Positions 50,426 through 59,543 are shown, counted from the stretch's first letter. The stretch is 64,000 nucleotides of DNA from Pseudomonadota bacterium (GCA_027488375.1 JAIYBW010000005.1:248001-312000), one strand, 5' to 3'. Numbers and translations: made by a program. Notes: generated by a model not told the origin, from the sequence alone.

Positions 50426-53400
50426 ATGACACCAAGAAAACTTCGCTTCGTGACAGCGGCCAGCCTGTTTGATGGGCATGACGCTTCAATTAATATCATG
50501 CGCCGACTCCTTCAATCTAAGGGAGTTGAAGTGATTCATTTGGGCCACAATCGCTCTGCCCTTGAGGTTGTTGAGGCTGCTCTGTCTGAAGATGCCCATG
50601 CTATAGCCCTAAGTTCTTATCAGGGTGGGCATATGGAATACTTCACTTATGTCAGAGAACTCTTAGATAAAAATGGTGGTCAAGCGGTCAGAATTTTTGG
50701 CGGCGGTGGCGGTGTGATCACTCCACCAGAAATTCAAGAGCTCCATAAGCGAGGCATTACAAGAATTTATCATCCCAATGATGGAACCTCTTTAGGTTTG
50801 AATGGAATTATTGATGATATGATTCAAAAATGTGATTACTCGACTCTTGAAGGAATTAATTTTAAAGACTGGGCGAATAAAAAGCTAGCTTCCTATGATA
50901 TGGCGAAAGTCATTACCTATATTGAAGATAAACGAGAGCTTCCCTTTGAATTAAATCCTAAAAATATTCCGGTGCTTGGAATTACAGGTACTGGTGGTGC
51001 GGGAAAATCATCTTTAATTGACGAACTTCTTCTTCGGTTTCACAGGTATTACACGGATAAAAAAATTGCTCTCGTGTCTGTTGATCCAACCAAGAAAAAA
51101 AATCAAGGGGCCTTGCTGGGAGATAGAATTCGTCTTGGCTCAGCTTCCTATAAAAATTTTTACATTCGATCCCTAGCAACGCGTGATTCTGCCAATGAGC
51201 TTTCTCCTGAAATTAAAAAGGTGGTGGAATTTTTAAAAACTCAGGATTTTGATCTTATCTTGGTTGAAACTTCTGGTATTGGTCAGGCTTCAGATGAAAT
51301 TACAAAAGTCGCCAATCAAACTCTTTACGTGATGACGCCTGAATTCGGAGCTGCCACTCAATTAGAAAAAATTGAAATGCTTGAGGCTGCTGATTTTATC
51401 GCCGTTAACAAATATGAAAAGCCCCGAAGCGAAGATGCTTTAAGGGATGTGAGAAAACAATACCGACGGAATAAACAACTATTTGCAAATCATCCAGGTT
51501 CTCCAACAGATGAAGAATTACCAGTCTTTGGAACCATGGCCTCAAAATTTAATGATCTCGGAGTAAATGCCCTCTTTAAGAGTTTGATCGAATCATTAAA
51601 ATTTCCTCATAATTTAGAACTCGACAAGATTGAATCTCAGAAGGCTTGTGAGAAAAAACAAGCGATTATTCCTGCTTCAAGAATTAATTATCTTAGAGAT
51701 ATTTCTGATGTGGTGAGAAGTTACAATAAAAAGACACAAGAATTCATCCAGCAGCTGAGAAGTTATGAATCTCTTCAGGAAGTCTCAAAAATTATCAAAG
51801 ATAATAAAGATATTATTGAGAAAAAAGAGAATCTTGCAAAGGAACTCAAGGATCAGCTCAAAGTTATTTCTGATTATGATGGGATCATTGAGCAATATAG
51901 ACAGGGTGAATATACTTATGTCGTTAGAGGAAAAGACATCAAAGTCCCAACGAAGTACACTTCATTATCTCAATCTTCCGTTTCTCGCATTGGCTTCCCT
52001 CAATTTTACTATGCATCGGAAAAAATAAAGTTTATTCGATCGCAAAATCTTCCAGGCTTTTATCCTTTTGCAGCTGGAGTGTTTCCCTTTAAGAGAGCAG
52101 ATGAGGAACCAAAACGCCAATTTGCAGGAGAGGGGGGACCTTCGCGCACTAATGCTCGATTTCATTACCTCTCAAAAAATGATCCGGCCAAAAGACTATC
52201 AACAGCCTTTGATTCCGTAACACTTTACGGTGAGGATCCAGATAAAAGACCAGATATTTATGGTAAGGTGGGTGAGTCAGGTGTTTCCATTTGTACACTT
52301 GATGACATGATGGAGCTTTATAAGGGCTTTGATCTGACATCTCCTTCAACATCTGTTTCTATGACCATCAATGGTCCGGCCCCTATTATTCTTGCCATGT
52401 TCATGAATACAGCGATTAATAGAGCATTGCCTCAATCTGATCAGGAACATAAAGATAAGATCGTTGAGGTCATGAAACAAGTCAGAGGAACTGTTCAGGC
52501 CGATATATTAAAAGAAGATCAGGCCCAGAATACTTGTATTTTCTCCCTCGAATTTTCGCTTAAGATGATGGGAGATGTTCAAGAATTTTTCTGCCGCCAT
52601 AAAATTAAAAATTATTATACAGTCTCTATTTCTGGCTATCATATTGCGGAAGCTGGGGCGAATCCCATCACTCAACTGGCCCTCACTCTTTCAAATGGTT
52701 TTACTTATGTTGAGTATTACTTAAGTCGTGGGATGTCGATTGATGATTTTTGTGAAAACTTATCTTTCTTTTTCTCTAATGGTCTAGATCCTGAGTATAG
52801 TGTTCTTGGACGTGTTGCCCGAAAAATTTGGGCAGTTGCCATGAAAGAAAAATATGGTGCTTCAGAAAAATCACAAAAATTAAAATACCACATTCAAACT
52901 TCTGGTCGATCTCTACATGCTCAAGAGATTGATTTCAATGATATCAGAACGACATTACAGGCGTTCCTGGCGCTTTCTGATAACTGTAATTCACTTCATA
53001 CAAATGCTTATGATGAAGCTATTACCACTCCAACGGAAGAATCAGTTCGTCGGGCCATGGCGATTCAACTTATCATCAATAGAGAATACGGTCTTAATAA
53101 GACTGATAATCCACTTCAAGGTTCTTACATAATTGACGAGCTGTCCGACATAGTTGAAGAAGCTGTGCTTTCTGAATTTGAAAGGATATCTGACAAGGGT
53201 GGTGTTCTAGGTTCCATGGAATCGATGTACCAGAGAGGGAAAATTCAGGAAGAATCTCTTTATTATGAAATGCAAAAAGACTCTGGAGAATTTCCTATTA
53301 TCGGAGTGAATACTTATCTCTCGGATAAAAAAGAAGAATGGAAGCCCATCGAGTTATCACGGGCCTCAACTGATGAAAAAAATGATCAGATAAATCGTCT

Positions 53401-53581
53401 TGAGAACTTTAAATCTCATCATGAAAGTATTTCAGCACAACGACTCAAGCGTCTTAGAGATGTTGCCCTTACTGGTGGAAATATTTTCGAGGAGTTATTA
53501 ACAACTGTTCGTTATTGTAGCCTTGGTCAAATTACTTCAGTGCTTTATGAAGTAGGTGGTCGCTATAGAAGGAATATGTAA
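50426..53581 (+). CDS. icmF: Fused isobutyryl-CoA mutase (IcmF)
   Basis: Adenosylcobalamin-dependent enzyme that interconverts isobutyryl-CoA and n-butyryl-CoA, with its own G-protein chaperone built in. The N-terminal B12-binding domain has FDGHDASINIMRRLL, the cobalamin histidine motif. The MeaI-type GTPase follows (GITGTGGAGKSSLI, P-loop near residue 186). The large mutase domain includes AGEGGPSRTNARFHYLS and RLSTAFDSVTLYG, typical of IcmF rather than methylmalonyl-CoA mutase. At 1051 residues it is close to known IcmFs (about 1090). The ATG at 50426 follows AAGGA; a TTG seven codons earlier is less likely. The cofactor-making gene follows directly. Confidence 0.93.
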   Translation: MTPRKLRFVTAASLFDGHDASINIMRRLLQSKGVEVIHLGHNRSALEVVEAALSEDAHAIALSSYQGGHMEYFTYVRELLDKNGGQAVRIFGGGGGVITPPEIQELHKRGITRIYHPNDGTSLGLNGIIDDMIQKCDYSTLEGINFKDWANKKLASYDMAKVITYIEDKRELPFELNPKNIPVLGITGTGGAGKSSLIDELLLRFHRYYTDKKIALVSVDPTKKKNQGALLGDRIRLGSASYKNFYIRSLATRDSANELSPEIKKVVEFLKTQDFDLILVETSGIGQASDEITKVANQTLYVMTPEFGAATQLEKIEMLEAADFIAVNKYEKPRSEDALRDVRKQYRRNKQLFANHPGSPTDEELPVFGTMASKFNDLGVNALFKSLIESLKFPHNLELDKIESQKACEKKQAIIPASRINYLRDISDVVRSYNKKTQEFIQQLRSYESLQEVSKIIKDNKDIIEKKENLAKELKDQLKVISDYDGIIEQYRQGEYTYVVRGKDIKVPTKYTSLSQSSVSRIGFPQFYYASEKIKFIRSQNLPGFYPFAAGVFPFKRADEEPKRQFAGEGGPSRTNARFHYLSKNDPAKRLSTAFDSVTLYGEDPDKRPDIYGKVGESGVSICTLDDMMELYKGFDLTSPSTSVSMTINGPAPIILAMFMNTAINRALPQSDQEHKDKIVEVMKQVRGTVQADILKEDQAQNTCIFSLEFSLKMMGDVQEFFCRHKIKNYYTVSISGYHIAEAGANPITQLALTLSNGFTYVEYYLSRGMSIDDFCENLSFFFSNGLDPEYSVLGRVARKIWAVAMKEKYGASEKSQKLKYHIQTSGRSLHAQEIDFNDIRTTLQAFLALSDNCNSLHTNAYDEAITTPTEESVRRAMAIQLIINREYGLNKTDNPLQGSYIIDELSDIVEEAVLSEFERISDKGGVLGSMESMYQRGKIQEESLYYEMQKDSGEFPIIGVNTYLSDKKEEWKPIELSRASTDEKNDQINRLENFKSHHESISAQRLKRLRDVALTGGNIFEELLTTVRYCSLGQITSVLYEVGGRYRRNM

Positions 53582-54159
53582 TGAAAAAATCTAAGATATA
53601 CACCAAGACTGGCGATGAGGGAAAAACTTCACTTGTGAGTGGGAACAGAACTTATAAGTCAGATCTGAGAATTGATCTTTATGGAGAACTTGATGAATTA
53701 AATTCTCGAATGGGGTATAGCGATGCTCTTCTTCCGGATGAATTTTCAAAGATCAAAAACTTTTTACAAATCCTTCAGTCAGCCTTGTTTGATCTTGGTT
53801 CTAATATGGCCTGCGAATTTGAAAATAGAGAAAAATATAATCTTCCTCAGTTAACAGAAGAGTTAATTACACAGATTGAAAAAGAGATTGATGAAATGGA
53901 TCAAGAGCTTGAGCCTCTCAAAAATTTCATACTCCCAGGTGGTTCTCTTGTTTCTGCTTCACTTCATCTCGTTCGAACGGGGTCACGAAATGTCGAAAGA
54001 AAGCTTGTTCACTATGAGCATGTGACTAAGGAAACACTTCCGCCACTCAGTATAATTTTTTTAAATCGTCTCTCTGATTATTTTTTTGTACTTGCAAGAT
54101 ATGTTAATAAGAAAATGCAGGGACCAGAAATATTATGGAAGCCGAGACAGAATTCTTAA
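53581..54159 (+). CDS. Cob(I)alamin adenosyltransferase, PduO type
   Basis: Adds the adenosyl group from ATP to cob(I)alamin, giving the cofactor IcmF needs. The 192-residue protein starts with KIYTKTGDEGKTSL, the ATP-binding signature of the PduO/MMAB family. It continues with ELDELNSRMGY and the SRNVERKLV helix, where arginines contact ATP. It overlaps icmF by one base (TAATG), so enzyme and cofactor supply are translationally coupled. It overlaps the convergent FHA gene by four bases. Confidence 0.95.
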   Translation: MKKSKIYTKTGDEGKTSLVSGNRTYKSDLRIDLYGELDELNSRMGYSDALLPDEFSKIKNFLQILQSALFDLGSNMACEFENREKYNLPQLTEELITQIEKEIDEMDQELEPLKNFILPGGSLVSASLHLVRTGSRNVERKLVHYEHVTKETLPPLSIIFLNRLSDYFFVLARYVNKKMQGPEILWKPRQNS

Positions 54160-54938
54160 TCAGAATTGAGGTCTTGGTTTTGGTAAATTTCTTCTATTCC
54201 AGCGAACTTCTCACCCAGAGAAAACTTAAGCCATTTAAAATTTATTAAATAGAATAAACCAGAAAAGGTGAGGCTTATCATAAAGAGGATAGGGAACTTT
54301 AATGGGCCTAGGAATATTGAAAAACGAATTAACAAATAATTAATAAAAATAAGAGGAAGCAAAAAACTAACAAGGATTAATAATGTATCAAGCCCAGAGG
54401 CAAGATTAGATTTTAGTTTATCTGCTAACTTAATTTCATGTTTGGTTAATTTGATTTTGCTATTAGCTCTTTTTCTAAGAAATATTTCTTTTTCAAATGA
54501 AGAAAGCGACTGAGGGTTTCTCCTCTTAGTTTTTTTGTGGATTTGATTCATTTCTCTTGCACCAGTGAAATCAGGTCTTAGCTCATGATGAGCGCGTTCA
54601 TTATTCGCACCGGGAAAGGTTAGAGCACTGAGTGCAATTTTCTCCATTTTTTCTGTGGCTATTGTTATTTTCGTACTTCCAACTTTGATTTCATCTCCCA
54701 CAAAGATGTCAGATTGCTCAATTCTAATTCCATTAAGGTACGTACCATTTTTTGAGTCTAAATCCTCTACAATAAATCGAGGGAAATTAAGTTGAAGTTT
54801 TAAATGTATACCACTGAGTAGCTCGTCAGGTATTTTAACATCGGACTTGCTACTTCTCCCCAAGGTAACAGTTTTGAGATTTTCTAACTTATATTCGCTA
54901 CTACTTGTATGGTTTTGAATTTTTAGAATAACTTTCAA
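54156..54938 (-). CDS. FHA-domain membrane protein
   Basis: A 260-residue protein. Residues 1-95 are a forkhead-associated domain that binds phosphothreonine peptides: VTLGRSSKSDVKI, SGIHLKL and DLDSKNGTYLNGIRI hold the conserved GR, S/H and NG positions. A basic linker follows. Two membrane helices (LDTLLILVSFLLPLIFINYL and PILFMISLTFSGLFYLI) and the ending FSLGEKFAGIEEI resemble an RDD-like domain. It would tie a Thr-kinase signal to the membrane, but no kinase is encoded nearby. It follows the glutaredoxin gene by one base on the same strand. Confidence 0.8.
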   Translation of the reverse strand: MKVILKIQNHTSSSEYKLENLKTVTLGRSSKSDVKIPDELLSGIHLKLQLNFPRFIVEDLDSKNGTYLNGIRIEQSDIFVGDEIKVGSTKITIATEKMEKIALSALTFPGANNERAHHELRPDFTGAREMNQIHKKTKRRNPQSLSSFEKEIFLRKRANSKIKLTKHEIKLADKLKSNLASGLDTLLILVSFLLPLIFINYLLIRFSIFLGPLKFPILFMISLTFSGLFYLINFKWLKFSLGEKFAGIEEIYQNQDLNSD

Positions 54939-54939
54939 G

Positions 54940-55587
54940 CTAGCTCCAAAAGTCTTGGTGATAATTAAAACGACAATCTTTTTTAATTCTCTGCAGATAC
55001 TGGTGAACTTTATCAGTAAATTGAAATTCTGGTACTACATAGAGTCCCCATAAGTGAGCGGCCAAAAGAATGTCATAAAGTCCCATGGATTTCGATATAT
55101 AGTAAGGAGTTAATTTTTTTTCAATTTCACTGAGTAAAGGATTGATTTCAGCAATAAAGTCCTCACTACGGTGAACGAGCTCTTTAAATGGACCTCTTTT
55201 CATTTCTTTTTTAGTCTGAAAATACGTTCGAGATTTTTCATCGAACTCTGGCGTGTAAATCCAATAGGGCATGGCCAAAGAGTGGATAGGCTTTCCTATT
55301 TTATCTAGAAGATTTTCGAACGATACGAATTCTTCACTTATTCTCGTTTCCGAAATTTTAAGTTTATTTTCTTTATCAAGAAGCCCCATGATGTCTAAAC
55401 TCTCATTGATGGTTCGTTCATCATTGCGCAAAATAGGTAGCATTTTCTTTCCAGTTAATTGCACCGGAGTTAATTCATCATCATACCTAAGAACTTGAGA
55501 AGAATAGGGTATATTCAAGTAACCTAAGGTAAGTCTTACACGTATACAGAAAGGACAATGGACATAATGGTAGAGGGTTATAGGCAT
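54940..55587 (-). CDS. grxB: Glutaredoxin 2
   Basis: GST-fold glutaredoxin of the E. coli GrxB type that reduces protein and glutathione disulfides. The active site C11-P-F-C14 lies in YHYVHCPFCIRVRL, with the thioredoxin-like N-terminal domain (KMLPILRND, cis-proline; INESLDIMGLLD, glutathione contact). An all-helical C-terminal domain fills out the 215 residues, as in GrxB. It is upstream of the FHA membrane protein gene by one base. It is divergent from the A-type Fe-S carrier gene, separated by 130 bases. Confidence 0.9.
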   Translation of the reverse strand: MPITLYHYVHCPFCIRVRLTLGYLNIPYSSQVLRYDDELTPVQLTGKKMLPILRNDERTINESLDIMGLLDKENKLKISETRISEEFVSFENLLDKIGKPIHSLAMPYWIYTPEFDEKSRTYFQTKKEMKRGPFKELVHRSEDFIAEINPLLSEIEKKLTPYYISKSMGLYDILLAAHLWGLYVVPEFQFTDKVHQYLQRIKKDCRFNYHQDFWS

Positions 55588-55676
55588 GTCTAACTCTTTT
55601 ATAAGACACTATTATAGGCCTGGGCCCTAAAATCTCCTATATCTTAAGTTGTTTGTGCGCCGCTTAATTGAAAATA

Positions 55677-55685
55677 TGCTATAAT
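55677..55685 (+). promoter_or_regulatory. Extended -10 promoter for the A-type carrier gene
   Basis: TGCTATAAT gives a perfect TATAAT with the TGn extension, which removes the need for a strong -35. The expected start is about 55692, some 26 bases before the ATG. Confidence 0.55.
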
Positions 55686-55717
55686 TTAACTATATTCCGG
55701 TTCATCAAGGATTCACC

Positions 55718-56050
55718 ATGGAAGAAATGATTTCAATTACTGATAAAGCAATAGAGCAAATTAAGATAATATCTAAAACAGATAATCCAGATGGCTCTAA
55801 GGGCCTTCGACTTGCCGTCACAGGTGGAGGCTGCTCCGGTCTATCCTATAAAATTGAATTCTCGGATAAAAAAGAGCGAGATAATGTTCTAAATTTTAAT
55901 GGAGTGAACGTTTTCATTGATCCAAAATCACTTATTTATTTGAAAGGCATTGTTCTCGATTTTAAAGATGGCCTTAATGGTAAAGGATTCAGTTTTGACA
56001 ATCCTAATGCCAAAAATACATGCGGGTGTGGAGAGTCTTTCTCTATCTAA
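55718..56050 (+). CDS. A-type Fe-S cluster carrier (IscA/ErpA/SufA family)
   Basis: Scaffold or carrier that inserts Fe-S clusters into apoproteins. The 110-residue protein has all three conserved cysteines: C39 in TGGGCSGL and C102/C104 in TCGCGESF. FSDKKERD and the acidic FIDPKSLIYLKGIVLDF are further family marks. Which member (IscA, ErpA or SufA) cannot be settled by eye. It is followed three bases later by a YgfZ-TPR fusion gene, which also fits Fe-S metabolism. An AAGGA lies seven bases before the start. Confidence 0.92.
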   Translation: MEEMISITDKAIEQIKIISKTDNPDGSKGLRLAVTGGGCSGLSYKIEFSDKKERDNVLNFNGVNVFIDPKSLIYLKGIVLDFKDGLNGKGFSFDNPNAKNTCGCGESFSI

Positions 56051-56053
56051 TTT

Positions 56054-57589
56054 ATGCTTGAAAAATACCGATTTGATGTTGGTCATTTCTGCCTAAACTT
56101 CTGGGTATTTAGTCTTACTGGTTCTGATACACAGGATTTCCTTCAAAAGCAGTCTACCTTCAATATGACTCTCATGAGAGAGATGGAATTTCATCTGGTC
56201 AGTTTTCTTGATCCCCAAGGACGAATTGATTTCTACTGTTGGCTTTGTAGGGCCAAGGATGAATATAAGGTTCTAGTTCCACTTACTCTTAAAGATAAGG
56301 CCATTATCAGACTTGAAAAATTCCTCATTTCTGAGGATGTCATCATTAATGATCAAGGTGCCCAAGAGTGGACTGTTATTATGGGGCCTTCTGCACTTAA
56401 ATCCCAATCTGCACTTCACTTTTCAGGAACATTTTTTGAAGAACAAGCTCTCTTAACTCAAGAATCGCCTCATCAGGATATACATCAGTTATCTCAGGTT
56501 GAGGTTGAAAATTGGCGTCGTCTCAATGGTTGGCCTGATCTCAAGGGGACTAACTTTAAGCATGAAATAATAAATAATACGCGACTTTTTGAACTGAGTG
56601 TTTCAGGACAAAAGGGCTGTTATCCTGGTCAAGAGACTGTTTCAAAAATTGCCGTTAATAGAGGTGCTGCCTATGCGCCAGTTTTGATTCAAACTTCGAA
56701 GGCCCTTGATATTGGAGATCTCTTTATTATTGATAAGAAAGTGGGTGAAGTCGAATTCACTCTACCGATAGATGATTATTTTATCTCAGGATCAAAAATT
56801 CTTAGAGATTTTCGAGTCTCGGGTTTAGAGTTGAGTCTTGAGCAATCTGGTCAAAATCACCAAGCTAAAGTCATGTATTTCCCTTTTTATTCAGGTGATC
56901 CTAAAGAAAAGTCGTTAGAAAATTTTTATCTTGGTGCTGAATCTTTTAAAAATAATCAGCTCCATTTAGCAGAGAGTTATTTTAAAAAATCTGTTGAACT
57001 AGATCCCGGTAATGCAGACGCTTTTGAAAGTCTCGGTGTGATGTTAGGTAGACAAGAGCGTTTCTCCGAAGCTATTGAACTGATGGATAAATTATCCGCC
57101 GTGGATCCATCTTCAGTCCTGGCCCATACGAATAAGTCTCTCTATCTTATGAGACAGGGCAAAATTGACGAAGCTGAGCAGGAAAAGTCTCTGGCGACAA
57201 TAAAGTCATTTCAGAAATTTGGTGATGAAGCCAAATTAAAAGAAAAGATCGAGCAGGAAAAAATTCGACAGGAAGCTGAGTGGAGCAAACGTGAGCAGAT
57301 GTTTAAGCAAGTTTTAGAAATAGATCTTGAAGATACCCTGGCAAATTATGGAATGGGTTCTATTGAGGTTGAAAGGAAAAATTGGGAATCTGCAAAAAAT
57401 TATTTAGAGAAAGTCTTATTGGTTGATACTCAATATTCTGTCGCCTATCTAGCTTTAGGAAAGGCCTATAAAGGTCTAGGTTTGAAAGATAAGGCTAGAG
57501 AGATATGGCAAAAGGGTCTAGAGGTTGCTGCGAAAAAAGGTGATTTAATGCCGGCCAATCAAATGCAGATGGAATTAACTCAAATCTAG
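56054..57589 (+). CDS. YgfZ-like folate-binding domain fused to TPR repeats
   Basis: A 511-residue fusion. Residues 1-290 resemble YgfZ/GcvT-like proteins: QSTFNMTL, SFLDPQGRIDFYCWL and the YgfZ signature QKGCYPGQETVSKI with the essential Cys189. YgfZ supports repair of certain Fe-S enzymes with tetrahydrofolate. Residues about 295-505 contain TPR units (AESYFKKSVELDPGNADAFESLG, SAKNYLEKVLLVDTQYSVAYLALGKAYKG, read in parts) around a charged helix. YgfZ normally lacks TPRs, so this is an unusual architecture. The A-type carrier gene lies just upstream. Confidence 0.85.
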   Translation: MLEKYRFDVGHFCLNFWVFSLTGSDTQDFLQKQSTFNMTLMREMEFHLVSFLDPQGRIDFYCWLCRAKDEYKVLVPLTLKDKAIIRLEKFLISEDVIINDQGAQEWTVIMGPSALKSQSALHFSGTFFEEQALLTQESPHQDIHQLSQVEVENWRRLNGWPDLKGTNFKHEIINNTRLFELSVSGQKGCYPGQETVSKIAVNRGAAYAPVLIQTSKALDIGDLFIIDKKVGEVEFTLPIDDYFISGSKILRDFRVSGLELSLEQSGQNHQAKVMYFPFYSGDPKEKSLENFYLGAESFKNNQLHLAESYFKKSVELDPGNADAFESLGVMLGRQERFSEAIELMDKLSAVDPSSVLAHTNKSLYLMRQGKIDEAEQEKSLATIKSFQKFGDEAKLKEKIEQEKIRQEAEWSKREQMFKQVLEIDLEDTLANYGMGSIEVERKNWESAKNYLEKVLLVDTQYSVAYLALGKAYKGLGLKDKAREIWQKGLEVAAKKGDLMPANQMQMELTQI

Positions 57590-58824
57590 TTTTTACGAAA
57601 TTTTTTCTCAGCAGTATTTAATGTTTTCTTAAGAGCTAGATAGTCTTTTTTATGGTGAGTGAGAAGCCCTTCTAATTTTTTTATCTTGAGGGCAAATTTT
57701 TTCAAATAGGCTTGTTGTTGTTCAATCAGTTCCCAACCATCAGGAGAAATGAGTTCTTTCTTTCTGGCCCATTTCAAATCCTTATAAGCATAACTGAGCA
57801 TCAGATATTCTTCTAAGGTTCTCCAAACCATTTTTTCTTTTTCTATTGGTGAAAATTCATAAAGTGGAGATTCATTTTGAACTGAAAAAGCAAAATCTGA
57901 AAAAAGTTTGAACGCCCAGAAAAAAGTGAAATACGCATGATAAATCCCCCTTAATGGACGAAGAGTCGTGCGCCAGGGACTGTAATAGATACAATCAATA
58001 GGTTCGTCGATGAGTTTTTCAAGATTTAAAAAATAATTCAAATGATGATGGCCATTTTCATGAATGAGATCATCTAAGAGATCTACAAAATCTCTATCAT
58101 AGAGATTGATCATCGATGTTCCAGGCAACTCTTGATGAGAGTAACTAACAAATTCAACCTGTTTAATGGGGATAATGACATCTGTGAAAGCTGCAAATCG
58201 ATCCCAAGATGAAGGAGAATGAATTTTAATCAGTTTAAGTGCAAGCTCAATCCTCTGAGAGAAAGTTTTCATTTCCTTCATAGAGGTTGTCATTAGCTTA
58301 AGCTCTTTCCCTTCAAGATGAAGGGTTGTTCCTAGCTTGAGCCCAATCCCGTTTTTCTTCTTTTGATCACCCAGAGAAGGCTGAATCCGATAATTTTTAT
58401 TCGGATGACTTTTCTTCAGGATATGAAAATTGCCGAAAGCGATCAGATGTTCATCATAGACGCTAGATGCTTTCTTATTTGCAATATAAATTGAATTTCC
58501 TTGATTGAGTAGCTTTAAGAAAACATCCACAAATTCACTTTTGTTCCATCGCTCGAATAATTCATTATCAACATCAGAAAAGGAATCATCAGTGGAGAGA
58601 TTTTCCTGCGCGCTTAAATAGATGGTTAACGTTTCAATTTGTTCAAGAAAATACCAATTGAGCGGAGAAAAATCTGATATGTCTCTCGAATTGAGTTTTA
58701 ACCAAATTGCTGTTTTTGATTTTGGAAGAACTTTTAAATTTTGATTTAATTTTTTTAAACGATTTTGATAACGACGCTGAAGTCGATTTTTTAAAAGTAC
58801 GTAAGATTTAGTGGAAAAAAGCAT
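57586..58824 (-). CDS. HExxH protein resembling 2-oxoglutarate-dependent peptide beta-hydroxylases
   Basis: A 412-residue soluble protein. Residues 255-259 are HENGH in LIHENGHHHLNYFLNLEKL, followed by IYYSPWRTTLRPLRGIYHAYFTFFWAF (residues 279-305, read in parts). This H-E-x-x-H plus later PWR..RPL-G order matches by eye the family annotated as HEXXH-motif peptide-modification proteins (aKG-HExxH peptide beta-hydroxylases), usually encoded beside RiPP precursors. No precursor or partner gene is obvious here. A plain metallopeptidase is the alternative. It is convergent with the YgfZ-TPR gene and lies downstream of tRNA-Asn on the same strand. Confidence 0.6.
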   Translation of the reverse strand: MLFSTKSYVLLKNRLQRRYQNRLKKLNQNLKVLPKSKTAIWLKLNSRDISDFSPLNWYFLEQIETLTIYLSAQENLSTDDSFSDVDNELFERWNKSEFVDVFLKLLNQGNSIYIANKKASSVYDEHLIAFGNFHILKKSHPNKNYRIQPSLGDQKKKNGIGLKLGTTLHLEGKELKLMTTSMKEMKTFSQRIELALKLIKIHSPSSWDRFAAFTDVIIPIKQVEFVSYSHQELPGTSMINLYDRDFVDLLDDLIHENGHHHLNYFLNLEKLIDEPIDCIYYSPWRTTLRPLRGIYHAYFTFFWAFKLFSDFAFSVQNESPLYEFSPIEKEKMVWRTLEEYLMLSYAYKDLKWARKKELISPDGWELIEQQQAYLKKFALKIKKLEGLLTHHKKDYLALKKTLNTAEKKFRKN

Positions 58825-58831
58825 AAAAAAG

Positions 58832-58908
58832 TGGCTGGGAAGGAGAGACTCGAACTCTCGACCAACAGATTAACAGTCTGCTGCGCTAACCAACTGCGCC
58901 ACTTCCCA
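58832..58908 (-). tRNA. tRNA-Asn (anticodon GUU)
   Basis: A complete cloverleaf on the minus strand. The acceptor TGGGAAG pairs with CTTCCCA; the anticodon loop is CTGTTAA (GTT); the T arm is GAGAG-TTCGAGT-CTCTC; G is the discriminator and CCA is encoded. 77 bases. Confidence 0.96.
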
Positions 58909-58931
58909 ACTCATAGTCAAAATGTTCGTAA

Positions 58932-58960
58932 TTTATAAACTTCCAAAAATTATTTGTCCA
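58932..58960 (-). promoter_or_regulatory. Sigma-70-type promoter for tRNA-Asn
   Basis: On the minus strand a -35 TGGACA, a 17-base spacer and a -10 TATAAA (five of six matches each) lie about 24 bases upstream of the tRNA 5' end. Confidence 0.65.
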
Positions 58961-59054
58961 GACATCTTTTTAGGATGTTAGGCATTAAAAAAGCCGATTA
59001 AAGCACTCAAGTTTTTTTCATTCTTGACCGAAAAGGTTAATTAAGGGGAATTCT

Positions 59055-59543
59055 GTGCCTAAATCCTATGTTTTAAAAGCTTTAAAGTTACTGAGCTTGG
59101 ATGAAATCCTTAAGCTAGCAACGGCGGTAAAAGTGAAGTCAGGTCTTTTAAAAAAGGCTGCAGGGCAAGAACTTGTCTCCTGGGAGGATTCCTCGTCACC
59201 CCATGAAGCCTTGGCCGAGAAAAATTCACCCCCACAGACATCAGATTTTAAGGGCCCTGCCGATATTTTGCCTTTTAAAAGGCCAGAAAAAAAAGAAGAG
59301 TCCCTCTCTGAGGATTGTGAAGGAGCCAAAGAGCATGCAAGCCTTGTTTCAAGTGAGTTTATTCTTTGGCATAGAGAATTGAATAAAGATGCAGCTGTTG
59401 GGCCCTCTCAAACAAAAGAAGCCATCAAGGGCTATATGAAATCAACTGAGATGTATGTGGTTAAAACACCCTCAAGCGATGGTAAGGATAAAATCAGATT
59501 TGCCTCAACTCAGGGAGTTTTAATTAACAAAAAACAGGCCTAA
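59055..59543 (+). CDS. Small charged protein of unknown function
   Basis: I do not recognise this 162-residue protein. It starts with GTG after AAGGGG. Residues 1-38 are helical and leucine/lysine-rich (YVLKALKLLSLDEILKLATAVKVKSGLLKKA). Residues 40-95 are a disordered-looking Ser/Glu/Pro/Lys segment. Residues 100-160 look folded (SEFILWHRELNK, MYVVKTPS, KIRFASTQGVLINKKQ). There is no signal peptide or membrane helix. Its last four bases overlap the convergent astA stop. It stands alone between tRNA-Asn and astA on its strand. Confidence 0.55.
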   Translation: MPKSYVLKALKLLSLDEILKLATAVKVKSGLLKKAAGQELVSWEDSSSPHEALAEKNSPPQTSDFKGPADILPFKRPEKKEESLSEDCEGAKEHASLVSSEFILWHRELNKDAAVGPSQTKEAIKGYMKSTEMYVVKTPSSDGKDKIRFASTQGVLINKKQA

